Shown one piece after another: positions 47,953 through 57,272 of a DNA stretch of 64,000 bases. Source of the DNA: Pseudomonas nitroreducens TX1. Lineage in GTDB: Bacteria > Pseudomonadota > Gammaproteobacteria > Pseudomonadales > Pseudomonadaceae. The first letter of the stretch is position 1. The number at the start of each line of letters is the position of its first letter. A program made the position numbers and the translations under genes. The notes beneath the pieces were generated by a model. The model was not told the DNA's origin. It searched no databases and worked only from the letters and a program-made list of their open reading frames with translations. The stretch is taken from NCBI RefSeq assembly GCF_000313755.1, contig NZ_AMZB01000138.1, positions 1-64,000 of the forward strand, written 5' to 3'.

Positions 47953-49098
47953 ATGACGATGACCGCCCAGCCCGGCCAGCTTCAACTCGACCCCTCCGCC
48001 AACCCACCACTGATGCACGTCAGCGGTGACTGGACGCTCGCGCATTTCTCCGCGCTGGAAGCCCAAATTGCCGCCCAGCGCCACGCAGAGTGCCCCGCCG
48101 AGCTGGATTTTGCCGGTCTCGGCGCGCTGGACACCGCTGGCGCCGCGCTGCTTGCCGAGATCATCGGCGGCGCGCGCATGAGCCAGCTGGAGCAGATCGC
48201 CCGCAACCTTCCCGCCGAACGCCAGGCATTGCTGCGCGCCGTCGGCAGCGCCATCACCCAGTGCCGCCTGGACGAAAAGGCGCCGGAGCCGGGCAACGCG
48301 CTGGTCGATGTGCTGGAACGCATCGGCATCGCCACCCTGACCTTCCGCGAACACCTGGTCGGCGTGCTCGGCTTCATCGGCCTGACCCTGCAGACGCTGC
48401 TCAGAAACCTGCTACGCCCGCGTCGCTGGCGCCTCACCTCGCTGGCCGCGCATATGGAGGAAACCGGGCTGGACGCCGTGCCCATCGTTGCCCTGCTGAC
48501 CTTCATGGTCGGCGCGGTGGTGGCCTTCCTCGGCGCCACGGTGCTGCAGAAATTTGGCGCACAGATCTACACCGTCGACCTGGTGGGCTTCTCCTTCCTG
48601 CGCGAATTCGGCGTACTGCTCACTGCGATCCTGCTCGCCGGCCGCACGGCCAGCGCCTTCACCGCGCAGATCGGCTCGATGAAGGCCAACCAGGAGATCG
48701 ACGCCATCCAGGCGCTGGGCCTGGACCCGGTGGAGCTGCTGGTGCTGCCACGGGTGCTGGCCCTGCTGCTGACCCTGCCGATGCTGACCTTCCTGGCGAT
48801 GATCTCCGGCATCTTCGGCGGCGGCGTGGTCTGCGCCCTGAGCCTGGATATCTCACCGCGCATGTTCCTCTACATGCTGCAGAACGACATTGCCGTGCAG
48901 CATTTCCTGGTGGGCATCGTCAAAGCCCCGGTGTTTGCCTTCATCATTGCCGTGATCGGCTGCCTGGAAGGCTTCCGGGTCAGCGGCAGCGCGCAGTCGG
49001 TGGGCGAGCACACGACCTCCAGCGTGGTCCAGTCGATCTTCGTGGTGATCCTGCTGGATGCGGTCTTCGCGCTGTTCTTCATGGAGATGGGCTGGTGA
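47953..49098 (+). CDS. MlaE-type ABC permease with N-terminal STAS domain
   Basis: A 381-aa permease of the MlaE family for lipid transport. Residues 1-95 form a STAS-like domain (LHVSGDWTLA type, with FAGLGALDTAGAALL). Residues ~115-380 are the membrane part with five to six helices and the MlaE signature EIDAIQALGLDPVELLVLPR. In the E. coli Mla system the STAS part is a separate protein (MlaB); here it is fused. The start is ATG 47953 or 47944. It overlaps the ATPase gene by four bases. Confidence 0.9.
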   Translation: MTMTAQPGQLQLDPSANPPLMHVSGDWTLAHFSALEAQIAAQRHAECPAELDFAGLGALDTAGAALLAEIIGGARMSQLEQIARNLPAERQALLRAVGSAITQCRLDEKAPEPGNALVDVLERIGIATLTFREHLVGVLGFIGLTLQTLLRNLLRPRRWRLTSLAAHMEETGLDAVPIVALLTFMVGAVVAFLGATVLQKFGAQIYTVDLVGFSFLREFGVLLTAILLAGRTASAFTAQIGSMKANQEIDAIQALGLDPVELLVLPRVLALLLTLPMLTFLAMISGIFGGGVVCALSLDISPRMFLYMLQNDIAVQHFLVGIVKAPVFAFIIAVIGCLEGFRVSGSAQSVGEHTTSSVVQSIFVVILLDAVFALFFMEMGW

Positions 49099-49880
49099 GC
49101 GAACCGATCATCGTCGTCCGTGACCTGGCCAATCGCTTTGGCAGCCACGCCGTGCACGAGCACCTGGATCTCGACGTGATGAAGGGCGAGATCCTCGGCG
49201 TGGTCGGCGGCTCGGGCACCGGCAAGTCGGTGCTGCTGCGCAGCATCATCGGCCTGCGCCAACCCAGCGAAGGCAGCGTGCATGTGTTCGGGCAGAACCT
49301 GCCGGCGCTGCCGCCGCTGGAGCGCTCGAAGCTGGAACGGCGCTTCGGCGTGCTGTTCCAGAACGGCGCGCTGTTCTCCTCCCTGACCGTGAGCGAGAAC
49401 ATCTGCCTGCCACTGATCGAGCATGCCGGGCTGTCCCGCGCCGACGCGCAATTCATGGCCAAGGTGAAGATTTCCCTCGCCGGCCTGCCGCCGGATGCCG
49501 GCGGCAAATACCCGGCCGAGCTCTCCGGCGGCATGGTCAAGCGCGCCGCCCTGGCCCGCGCCCTGGCGCTGGACCCGGACATCCTGTTCCTCGACGAGCC
49601 CACCGCCGGCCTCGACCCGATAGGCGCGGCGGCTTTTGACCAACTCATCCTGACCCTGCGCGACGCCTTTGGCCTCACCGTGTTCCTGGTTACCCACGAC
49701 CTGGACACCCTCTACACCATCTGCGACCGCGTCGCCGTACTCTCGCAGAAGCGTGTGCTGGTGGTGGGGCCGCTGGACCAGGTCGCCCAGACCGACGACG
49801 CCTGGGTGCAGGACTACTTCCACGGCCCCCGCGGCCGTGCCGCGCTGCAGGCCACCGAACACCTGCGGGAGGAAAGCTGA
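49095..49880 (+). CDS. MlaF-type ABC ATPase
   Basis: A 261-aa ATPase of the MCE-linked class. Walker A is GGSGTGKSVLL, the signature is LSGGMVKRAALARAL (the GGMxKR variant typical of MlaF), and Walker B is ILFLDEPTAGLDP. The GTG start at 49095 overlaps the permease stop (GTGA), which fixes this start against a longer frame running antisense-like upstream. It energises the permease at 47953. Confidence 0.93.
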   Translation: MSEPIIVVRDLANRFGSHAVHEHLDLDVMKGEILGVVGGSGTGKSVLLRSIIGLRQPSEGSVHVFGQNLPALPPLERSKLERRFGVLFQNGALFSSLTVSENICLPLIEHAGLSRADAQFMAKVKISLAGLPPDAGGKYPAELSGGMVKRAALARALALDPDILFLDEPTAGLDPIGAAAFDQLILTLRDAFGLTVFLVTHDLDTLYTICDRVAVLSQKRVLVVGPLDQVAQTDDAWVQDYFHGPRGRAALQATEHLREES

Positions 49881-50819
49881 ATGGAAACCCGTGCCCATCA
49901 TGTGCTGATCGGTCTGTTCACCCTGGTCGTGTCGATCGGCGCGCTGCTCTTCGCCCTGTGGCTGGCACAGTCGAGCAACGACCAGAAGTACAAGATCTAC
50001 GACGTGATCTTCAACGAGGCAGTGACCGGCCTGTCCGAAGGCGGCACCGTGCAGTACAGCGGCATCCGCGTGGGCGACGTGACGTCCCTGCGCCTGGACC
50101 CGAACGACCCGCGCAAGGTCCGCGCACGCATCCGCGTGTACGACAGCACGCCGATCCGCGAAGACACGCGCGCCAAGCTGGCCCTCACCGGCGTCACCGG
50201 CCAGGCCATCATCCAGCTTTCCAGCGCCGCCCAGGACAGCCCGCCGCTGGCCAGCAAGGACGGCGAAGTGCCGGTGATCAAGACCATCCCCTCGCCCTTC
50301 GCCAAGCTGCTGGCCAACGGCGAGGACATCGCGACCAATATCAACAACCTGATCAACAACGTGAACCGCATGTTCTCCCAGGAGAACGTCGACCGCATCA
50401 GCCGCACCCTGGACCACATCGACCAGGCCACCGGCGTAGTCGCCGAGCAGCGCGACGACATCCGCCAGACCTTCAAGGAGCTGGCCGCCGCCAGCGAGCA
50501 GGCGCGTATCACCCTGGCCAACGCCAGCCAGCTGCTCGAGCGTGCCAACCAGACGCTGGGCGGCAAGGGCCAGGACATCCTCGACGACACCCAGAAGACC
50601 CTCGCCTCGCTGCGTACCAGCAGCGAGCGGGTGGAGCAGTTGCTGGGCAGCAACTACGACTCGGTGAACGGCGGACTCGATGGCCTGGGCGAGATCGGCC
50701 CGGCGATCCGCGAACTGCGCTCCACCCTGGAAGACCTGCGCGGCGTCACCCGCCGCCTGCAGGAAAACCCCACCGGCTACCTGCTCGGCCGCGAACGCAA
50801 CAAGGAGTTCCAGCCATGA
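49881..50819 (+). CDS. MCE-domain protein (MlaD-like)
   Basis: A 312-aa protein with an N-terminal membrane anchor (about residues 9-30) and one MCE domain (about 38-115, containing LSEGGTVQYSGIRVGDV). A long, mainly helical periplasmic region follows, with coiled-coil heptads (about 150-270). MCE proteins form hexameric tubes guiding lipids between membranes. It starts directly after the ATPase stop and overlaps the lipoprotein gene. Confidence 0.92.
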   Translation: METRAHHVLIGLFTLVVSIGALLFALWLAQSSNDQKYKIYDVIFNEAVTGLSEGGTVQYSGIRVGDVTSLRLDPNDPRKVRARIRVYDSTPIREDTRAKLALTGVTGQAIIQLSSAAQDSPPLASKDGEVPVIKTIPSPFAKLLANGEDIATNINNLINNVNRMFSQENVDRISRTLDHIDQATGVVAEQRDDIRQTFKELAAASEQARITLANASQLLERANQTLGGKGQDILDDTQKTLASLRTSSERVEQLLGSNYDSVNGGLDGLGEIGPAIRELRSTLEDLRGVTRRLQENPTGYLLGRERNKEFQP

Positions 50820-51448
50820 CCGCCCTCCCACGCCTGCTCGGTGTTGCCGCCCTGGTCAGCCTGTTGGGCGCCTGCTCGATCCTCCCGGAAGCGGAGAGCC
50901 CCGACTTCTACCTGCTGCCGGCCACCCAGCAGCCCGCGCGCAGCAATGCGCCGGTGAACTGGTCGCTGCGCGTCAGCGCGCCCAGCGCCAGCCTCGCGCT
51001 GGACAGCAACCGCATCGCCGTAGTCCCGCAGGGCAGCCAGATCAGCAGCTATCAGGGCGCGCGCTGGAGCAACCGCGCCCCAGGCCTGCTGCGTGACCGC
51101 CTGCTCGACGCCTTCACCGCCAACGGCAGCGTGCGCGCCCTGAGCAGCGACGAAGCCAGCCTGCAGGCCGACCTCGACCTGACCGGCGACCTGCGCGCCT
51201 TCCAGAGCGAGTACCAGAACGGCACTCCGGTGATTCATCTGCGCTACGACGCCCGCCTGGTGCGCACCCTCGGCCAGCGCATCGTCGCCTCGCACACCTT
51301 CGAGGTCCGCCAGCCGGTGGGCGGCAAACAGGTGCCCGAGGTGGTCAGCGCCTTCGGCAAGGCCGCCGACCAGCTTTCGGCTCAGGTGGTGGAGTGGACG
51401 TTGCAGCAGGGGCAACTCAATCGCCCCCAGGTTGGCAGCACCCAGTAG
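50816..51448 (+). CDS. ABC-type transport auxiliary lipoprotein (PqiC/YmbA family)
   Basis: A 210-aa lipoprotein (LLGAC, lipidated Cys 20), probably in the outer membrane, with FYLLPATQQPA and a PqiC-type alpha/beta fold (RDRLLDAFTANGSVRAL). It would complete a trans-envelope lipid path with the MCE tube. ATG 50816 overlaps the stop of the MCE gene (ATGA). No MlaC-like periplasmic carrier is encoded here, unlike the classic Mla operon. Confidence 0.9.
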   Translation: MTALPRLLGVAALVSLLGACSILPEAESPDFYLLPATQQPARSNAPVNWSLRVSAPSASLALDSNRIAVVPQGSQISSYQGARWSNRAPGLLRDRLLDAFTANGSVRALSSDEASLQADLDLTGDLRAFQSEYQNGTPVIHLRYDARLVRTLGQRIVASHTFEVRQPVGGKQVPEVVSAFGKAADQLSAQVVEWTLQQGQLNRPQVGSTQ

Positions 51449-51546
51449 CCTGACGAGGGGCGCATCCCATCTGGACCGAGTCAGGTTGTGCACTGGTCGC
51501 GTGATGGCTCAAGCTTGCAGGTTTCCACCTACATGGAAGTACAGAT

Positions 51547-53193
51547 ATGGACATTAGCGCCTGGCTGCGCAGATTGCTCGGACGCCCCGCGGATTCGATC
51601 GACACCAATGCGATCGTTCTTCAGAAGCGCCCCCTGGAAGCCTGGCCCGGTGATCGCCAGAGTCTCTACCGCTTTCTCACCCGCTACGCGGATCAACCAG
51701 ACGGCCTTCCCGACGACGCAACGACGCTGCCGGATGAAGTACCGGCCGCCGAGGGAGAAATGGGCTGGAGCGCTGGCGCCCTGGATGGCGTGTTCGGTCA
51801 CCATGGCCACACCGGACAATCGGAGGAGGTCGAGCAACTGCTGGGCAAGCTGCGCGCAGCTTGCGACAGCCCAAACGCTCCCGCCATGATCACCTTGTAC
51901 GAGCACCTTTGCCGCGCCTCGCCCTTGGAATACCTCGATGTGCTGATCGAGCGCCTGCCGGATTACCCCGGTATCCGCAGGGAAAAACTGGAGTCACTGG
52001 CGCTCTGGCTGGCAACGGAAGCCCCCGACCGCGCCCCGGTGAAATTCGCCATGGCAATGCTGGGGATTCTGGGAAACAGGAGTCATGCCGACATCCTGAC
52101 CACGCTCGGCCTGCACGAAGAGTTCACGTTGTACGCCGCCGTGGCGCTGGGGAATCTGCTCCCCCCGACAGAAGCAGAGCACAGACAGTGGCAGCTTGCC
52201 CGCAAGGTACATGGCTGGGGACGCATCCATCTGGTCGAGCGTCTGGCGGCAACACACAACGTGCAGATCAGGGACTGGCTACTGCGAGAGGGTTATCGCA
52301 ACGACGTGATGTACGAGTACCTCGCCTATAGCTGCGCGGTAGGCGGACAACTGGCCGCCGCGCTCTCGGTGCCCGCCGTCGGACTGGATGACGACCTGCT
52401 GAACTGTGCAGCGGAAATCCTCTCCGCACTGTTGTGCGGGGGGCCCGCCCGGGACATTCGTGACTATGCCGATGGCGCCTGGGCGTGTGACAGCTATCTT
52501 CTGCAGGTGACCAATCGCCGGAGCGACTCCCTGCAATCACTGGAAACCACCGGACAGATTCTGGACTTCCTGAAAGGCGACGAAGACTGGGACACGCTGG
52601 AGCAGTCCGGCTGGACTGAGCAGACCCGTGAACGCCTGGCTGCTCGCGCACAGGCCTTCGTCGACGATCCCAAATGGCCACAAACCGTGCTGGCGGCTTT
52701 GCAGCAGAGCGACCGGCAGCAAGTCTGGCAGGGTATATCAGCCGCACGACTGCTTGATCTGGACATCTGGGAGCCGCTCTTCCTGCGACAGGCCGAAAAG
52801 CGCGGCGAACACTGGTACCAACTGATGCAAACCCATGACAACGAGCGCGTGCGGCGAGTGCTGGACCTGGCGAGACAGCAACTGGATCTGGCCGCCATTG
52901 CCAGTGGTCCTGGTGAAACCCTCGGACTGGGTCCGGCGTATCACCTGCACAGCGACCTCGACTTCATTCTGCAAGACCTCGACCGATTCCCTGGCGAGGG
53001 CTGGGACCTGATCCGCACAGGCCTCCAAAGCCCGACAGTGCGCAACCGCAATATGGCGCTCAAGGCCATTTCGGCATGGCCACGGGAAATCTGGCCGGGC
53101 GACGCGCTGCGGATGCTCCGCAAGTGCCAGCAATCAGACCCTGTCGAAAGTGTCAGGCAGCGCTGCGAGGAACTGCTCAAAGAACAGCACTGA
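51547..53193 (+). CDS. Large hypothetical protein, helical-repeat-like
   Basis: A 548-aa cytoplasmic protein with no signal or membrane segment. Most of it is predicted helical, with recurrent ~35-45-residue Leu/Ala-rich units in the middle (such as ILTTLGLHEEFTLYAAVALG), suggesting a HEAT/ARM-like solenoid. The composition is somewhat less GC-rich than the neighbours. It stands alone, 98 bases after the MCE operon. No function recognised. Confidence 0.75.
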   Translation: MDISAWLRRLLGRPADSIDTNAIVLQKRPLEAWPGDRQSLYRFLTRYADQPDGLPDDATTLPDEVPAAEGEMGWSAGALDGVFGHHGHTGQSEEVEQLLGKLRAACDSPNAPAMITLYEHLCRASPLEYLDVLIERLPDYPGIRREKLESLALWLATEAPDRAPVKFAMAMLGILGNRSHADILTTLGLHEEFTLYAAVALGNLLPPTEAEHRQWQLARKVHGWGRIHLVERLAATHNVQIRDWLLREGYRNDVMYEYLAYSCAVGGQLAAALSVPAVGLDDDLLNCAAEILSALLCGGPARDIRDYADGAWACDSYLLQVTNRRSDSLQSLETTGQILDFLKGDEDWDTLEQSGWTEQTRERLAARAQAFVDDPKWPQTVLAALQQSDRQQVWQGISAARLLDLDIWEPLFLRQAEKRGEHWYQLMQTHDNERVRRVLDLARQQLDLAAIASGPGETLGLGPAYHLHSDLDFILQDLDRFPGEGWDLIRTGLQSPTVRNRNMALKAISAWPREIWPGDALRMLRKCQQSDPVESVRQRCEELLKEQH

Positions 53194-53238
53194 CCGATGA
53201 AAGAAGGCGGCCCGAGCCTGGCGCCGCCATCACACACC

Positions 53239-53490
53239 TCAGCGGCAGTGGTAAGGGCTTTCGCCCTCCAGTTCCTGGTCCGTCTCCACGTCCCTGATGG
53301 TGACGATGGCCTTCGGGTAGACCGAGCAGAGCGAATTGCGCACGGTATAGATACCACTGCCATGGGCGAGGAACTTGCCGTTGCTCAGAGCCTTGCCGGA
53401 CTCGTCATGGGCGCTGACTTCGTAGTTGCCGGTCATGGTGATGCAGCCGGCGAGCGCCAGCAGGGAAAGGATCGGAACGAGGACTTTCAT
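53239..53490 (-). CDS. Small lipoprotein
   Basis: An 83-aa lipoprotein: the signal ends at LLALAGC (Cys 16), followed by a short beta-rich domain with two cysteines near the C-terminus (NSLCSVY and PYHCR) that could form a disulfide. ATG 53490 has an AAGGAG site; the frame upstream of it is not coding. It converges with the 51547 gene. Function unknown. Confidence 0.75.
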   Translation of the reverse strand: MKVLVPILSLLALAGCITMTGNYEVSAHDESGKALSNGKFLAHGSGIYTVRNSLCSVYPKAIVTIRDVETDQELEGESPYHCR

Positions 53491-53689
53491 GGATTCTCCT
53501 TGGACGCGAGGCGCTCCTTCTGCCTGGGCATAGGGCGGCGCGGGTGTCGATCCGTGACGGGTTCGCGAGAGCAGGAATGGCCAGCCAGCATGGCAAGGTC
53601 GATGTGGATACGACCCATGCCGGTCACCGCAGTTCAGGGAGCGCCCTCGCAAGAGCGCCGGCTGAAGGTGTTTCGGACGAGAGGTGGTA

Positions 53690-53893
53690 TCAGCGCTTGC
53701 CCATCGAGCGACGCGAGCCGCGCGGATGCGGTGGGCGGTACTCGGCCTGGTCGTGAGGCTTGCGATGCTGGTAGGCGGTTCTCGCCTGCTGCTGCGCGGC
53801 AAGGGCGGCCTTGGCCAGCTGGGCCAGGGAGAGTTTGGGTTGTTCCTGCGCGTTGTCGGCGCTGTCTTCGCGGGGCGGCTGAGAGGGCGTCAT
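53690..53893 (-). CDS. Small basic hypothetical protein
   Basis: A 67-aa polar protein: an acidic N-terminus, an Ala/Gln-rich helix (LAQLAKAALAAQQQARTAYQ) and a very basic Pro/Arg/His tail ending RRSMGKR. The ATG at 53893 is preferred over the one at 53929. The helix plus basic tail suggests binding to nucleic acid or ribosomes, but that is only a guess. Confidence 0.55.
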   Translation of the reverse strand: MTPSQPPREDSADNAQEQPKLSLAQLAKAALAAQQQARTAYQHRKPHDQAEYRPPHPRGSRRSMGKR

Positions 53894-53990
53894 GGGTAGA
53901 CCGGTTCTGAAAGGTTCGAAACGGCACATAGGATAGCCGATCTCGGCCTGTTCCGGCTGCCCACCCGCACGAGCGGTGGGCGCAGGGTCA

Positions 53991-54425
53991 TCAGCTCGGC
54001 GGGAACAGCGTATCGGGCCGGCGAACGTACTCCACCGCTTCGGCCTGGGTCAGGACCCAGATCTGGCTGATACGGCTGTCCAGGCCCATCTTGATGCCGA
54101 CGAACTTGCCGGTGATTTTCGGCAACTGCCCGTAGACCATGAAACGATTGTCCTCGTCGCGGATGCGGATGGACACCGACAACGGGTAACTGATGGTTTT
54201 CTTGTACAGCCCGAGCGTCATCACCTGGCGCAGCAGGGTCGGCTTGGGTCGCTTCAGGGTGATCACCGGGAACACGGCGCTGTCGACGAAGCCCACCATC
54301 ATTCCCGAAGGGATCACCCGATCAGCCAGCGCCGGGCTGCTCAGCCCCAACAACAAGGCAACGGCTCCGAGCAGCTGAAGCGTCCAGCGTTGCAGCGAAG
54401 CGCGTGAGGGTACTGCTGAAGTCAT
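53991..54425 (-). CDS. Exported hypothetical protein
   Basis: A 144-aa protein with a signal peptide (LLGAVALLLGLSSPALA, cleavage near residue 34) and a ~110-residue beta-rich mature domain. No cysteines occur in the mature part. It is divergent from dcyD with ~250 bases between. No family recognised; probably periplasmic. Confidence 0.7.
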   Translation of the reverse strand: MTSAVPSRASLQRWTLQLLGAVALLLGLSSPALADRVIPSGMMVGFVDSAVFPVITLKRPKPTLLRQVMTLGLYKKTISYPLSVSIRIRDEDNRFMVYGQLPKITGKFVGIKMGLDSRISQIWVLTQAEAVEYVRRPDTLFPPS

Positions 54426-54679
54426 CGGATTTCCCGCCCTGGTTTTCCTGTTTTCGTTATCGCCCGGTCAGTGATCCCGGATCTGAGGGTGGAGCGTAGC
54501 GGTTCGCCGCGCCGCTGTCCGTACATTGATTCACAGCCTCCGGATATTGCCACGCAAAGCAGGATGATGATCGCGCGACATTGCCGTGCAAGTCGGCGTC
54601 ACGCGTCGGCCAGCCACATTGCAGCGGGCCTTCGCGCGCTCTATCGTGACGCCTCCCACCGTCACACCGAGAATTCCCC

Positions 54680-55690
54680 ATGAGCGCCCTGCGTGAAGCT
54701 CTCGCACGCTTTTCCCGCCTCGAACTGGCCGGCGGCCCGACGCCGCTCGACAAGCTGGAGCGGCTGTCCGCACACCTGGGCCGCGATCTGTATGTGAAGC
54801 GTGACGATACGACGCCCTTCGCCCTGGGCGGCAACAAGGTACGTAAACTGGAATTCCTCGCCGCCGATGCCCTGAAGGCCGGCGCCGACACTCTGGTCAC
54901 CGCCGGAGCGATCCAGTCCAACCACGTGCGCCAGACTGCCGCCGTCGCTGCCAAGCTTGGCCTGCGCTGCGTGGCGCTGCTGGAAAACCCCATCGGCACC
55001 GATGACCGCAATTACCTGAGCAACGGCAACCGCCTGCTGCTGGACCTGTTCGGCACCGAAGTCGAACTCGTGCAAAACCTCGATACCGCGGACGAGCTTC
55101 TGGCACAGACCGGCGAGCGTCTGCGCCGCGAGGGCCGCAAGCCCTACCTCGTGCCCATTGGCGGCTCCAACGCACTGGGCGCCCTGGGCTACGTGCGCGC
55201 CGGACTGGAATTGGCGGAACAGATTCGCGCCAGCGGCCAGGAGTTTTCTGCCGTGGCGCTCGCCTCCGGCAGCGCGGGCACCCATGCGGGCCTGGCGATT
55301 GCGCTGGCCGATGCCCTGCCGGGGCTGGACGTCATTGGCGTGACCGTCTCGCGCACCGATGCGGCACAGCGGCCAAAGGTGGAAGGATTGATTGAACGCA
55401 CGCTGGAGCTGCTCGGCCACAACGCCTCGGCAGCACCGAAAGTGCAACTGTGGGACGAGTATTTCGGCCCGCGCTACGGCGAAGCCAACGCCGGTACGCT
55501 GGAGGCGGTGCGCCTGCTGGCGAGCCAGGAAGGCCTGCTGCTGGACCCGGTCTACACCGGCAAGGCCATGGCCGGATTGCTCGATGGCATCCGCCGTAAT
55601 CGCTTCTGCAAGCCAGGACCGATCCTGTTCCTCCACACAGGCGGCTCGCCGGCGCTGTTCGCTTATCATTCAGCGATCTCACCAATATAA
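54680..55690 (+). CDS. dcyD: D-cysteine desulfhydrase
   Basis: A 336-aa PLP enzyme of the ACC-deaminase/tryptophan-synthase-beta family, converting D-cysteine to pyruvate, ammonia and sulfide. It has [17 protein letters not shown] with the PLP Lys at ~residue 53, [14 protein letters not shown], and [13 protein letters not shown] near the C-terminus. The neighbouring cystine transporter supports the cysteine role over ACC deaminase. About 110 AT-rich bases separate it from the transporter genes. Confidence 0.9.
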   Translation: MSALREALARFSRLELAGGPTPLDKLERLSAHLGRDLYVKRDDTTPFALGGNKVRKLEFLAADALKAGADTLVTAGAIQSNHVRQTAAVAAKLGLRCVALLENPIGTDDRNYLSNGNRLLLDLFGTEVELVQNLDTADELLAQTGERLRREGRKPYLVPIGGSNALGALGYVRAGLELAEQIRASGQEFSAVALASGSAGTHAGLAIALADALPGLDVIGVTVSRTDAAQRPKVEGLIERTLELLGHNASAAPKVQLWDEYFGPRYGEANAGTLEAVRLLASQEGLLLDPVYTGKAMAGLLDGIRRNRFCKPGPILFLHTGGSPALFAYHSAISPI

Positions 55691-55800
55691 CAATTAGATC
55701 TCGACATGTAATTTTTTACTATTTTATTGCATAACAATTTTGCCCATATAGTCGCCACGCGTTGACTAACCTGCTTAAAACACCAAAAACGGGGACCACC

Positions 55801-56601
55801 ATGACCTTCTCCGCACTGCGACGTCATTTCCTGCTTGCCAGCCTGACCCTCACCCTCGGCGCCAGCCTCTTCGGCCAGGCCCAGGCCGCGGACGACCTGC
55901 TCGCCCAGATCAAGTCCAAGGGCGAAGTCCGCGTCGGTCTCGAGGGCACCTACCCGCCCTTCAGTTTCCAGGACGAGAACGGCAAGCTGGCCGGTTTTGA
56001 AGTGGACTTTTCCAACCTGATCGCCAAGGAGCTGGGCGTCACCGCCAAGCTGCAACCGACCAAGTGGGACGGCATCCTCGCCGCGCTGGAATCCAAGCGC
56101 CTGGACCTGGTGATCAACCAGGTGACCATCTCCGAGGAGCGCAAGAAGAAGTATGACTTCTCCGACGCCTACACCGTCTCCGGCATCCAGGCGCTGGTGC
56201 GCAAGGGTGACGAAGGCAAATACGACACGCCGGAGAAACTGGCTGGCGTGAAGGTCGGGGTGGGCCTGGGCACCAACTATGAGCAATGGCTGCGCGAGCA
56301 TGTGCCGCAAGCTGACGTGCGCACCTACGAAGACGACCCCACCAAATTCCAGGACCTGCGCAGCGGCCGCATCGACGTGATTCTGGTGGATCGCCTCGCC
56401 GCCTTCGACATGGTCAACAAGACCAAGGGCGCCATGGCGCTGACCGGCGCGCCCTTCGCTCGCCAGGAAGCCGGCATCGCCCTGCGCAAGGGCAACCCGG
56501 AACTGCTCGCGGCACTGAACAAGGCCATCGAGAAATTCAGGGCTGATGGCACGCTGAAAACACTGTCGGAGAAATGGTTCCAGGCTGACGTCACCCAATG
56601 A
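55801..56601 (+). CDS. tcyJ: Cystine-binding periplasmic protein (TcyJ/FliY type)
   Basis: A 266-aa family 3 solute-binding protein. The signal peptide ends after AQA (near residue 23); LAQIKSKGEVRVGLEGTYPPFSFQ is the family start, and DLVINQVTISEERKKKYDFS is typical of cystine binders. ATG 55801 is chosen because the signal peptide starts there; an ATG at 55762 adds a poor leader. It delivers cystine to the following permease and ATPase. Confidence 0.9.
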   Translation: MTFSALRRHFLLASLTLTLGASLFGQAQAADDLLAQIKSKGEVRVGLEGTYPPFSFQDENGKLAGFEVDFSNLIAKELGVTAKLQPTKWDGILAALESKRLDLVINQVTISEERKKKYDFSDAYTVSGIQALVRKGDEGKYDTPEKLAGVKVGVGLGTNYEQWLREHVPQADVRTYEDDPTKFQDLRSGRIDVILVDRLAAFDMVNKTKGAMALTGAPFARQEAGIALRKGNPELLAALNKAIEKFRADGTLKTLSEKWFQADVTQ

Positions 56602-57272
56602 TCGAGGAAAGCCTGCAGCTAGCGCTGGATTCCGCGCCCTTCCTGCTCAAGGGCGCGGTCTTTACGGTAGTCCTCAGCGTTGGCGGCATGTTCTTCGGAC
56701 TGCTGCTCGGCTTCGTACTGGCGCTGATGCGCCTGTACGGCTTCCCCCCCGTGCGCTGGATCGCGCGCATCTACGTGTCGTTCTTCCGCGGCACGCCGTT
56801 GCTGGTCCAGCTCTTCATGATTTATTACGGCCTGCCTCAGGCCGGCATCGAGCTCGACCCGTTGCCGGCGGCGCTGATCGGCTTCTCGCTGAACATGGCC
56901 GCCTATGTCTGCGAAATCCTCCGCGCTGCCATCGGCTCCATCGACAAAGGCCAGTGGGAGGCCGCCGCCAGCATCGGCATGACCCGCGCCGAAACCCTGC
57001 GCCGGGTGATCCTGCCGCAGGCCGCGCGCACCGCCTTGCCGCCACTGGGCAACAGCTTCATCTCGCTGGTCAAGGACACCGCCCTGGCCGCTACCATCCA
57101 GGTCCCGGAACTGTTCCGCCAGGCCCAGCTGATTACCGCGCGCACCTTCGAGGTCTTCACCATGTACCTCGCAGCGGCACTCATCTACTGGATCCTCGCG
57201 AGCATCCTGTCGCACCTGCAGAACCGCCTGGAAGACCGGGTCAACCGTCATGACCAGGAGCACGACGCATGA
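56598..57272 (+). CDS. tcyL: Cystine ABC permease (TcyL/YecS type)
   Basis: A 224-aa amino-acid permease with five helices. The EAA loop (EAAASIGMTRAETLRRVILP) that contacts the ATPase is at about residues 117-136. The ATG overlaps the tcyJ stop (ATGA), and its own stop overlaps the tcyN start, so the three are translationally coupled. Confidence 0.92.
   Translation: MIEESLQLALDSAPFLLKGAVFTVVLSVGGMFFGLLLGFVLALMRLYGFPPVRWIARIYVSFFRGTPLLVQLFMIYYGLPQAGIELDPLPAALIGFSLNMAAYVCEILRAAIGSIDKGQWEAAASIGMTRAETLRRVILPQAARTALPPLGNSFISLVKDTALAATIQVPELFRQAQLITARTFEVFTMYLAAALIYWILASILSHLQNRLEDRVNRHDQEHDA

Noticed and set aside
53204-53230. Terminator between the 51547 gene and the small lipoprotein gene
   Set aside because: GGCGGC and GCCGCC arms are present but the loop is long and there is no T run on either strand.
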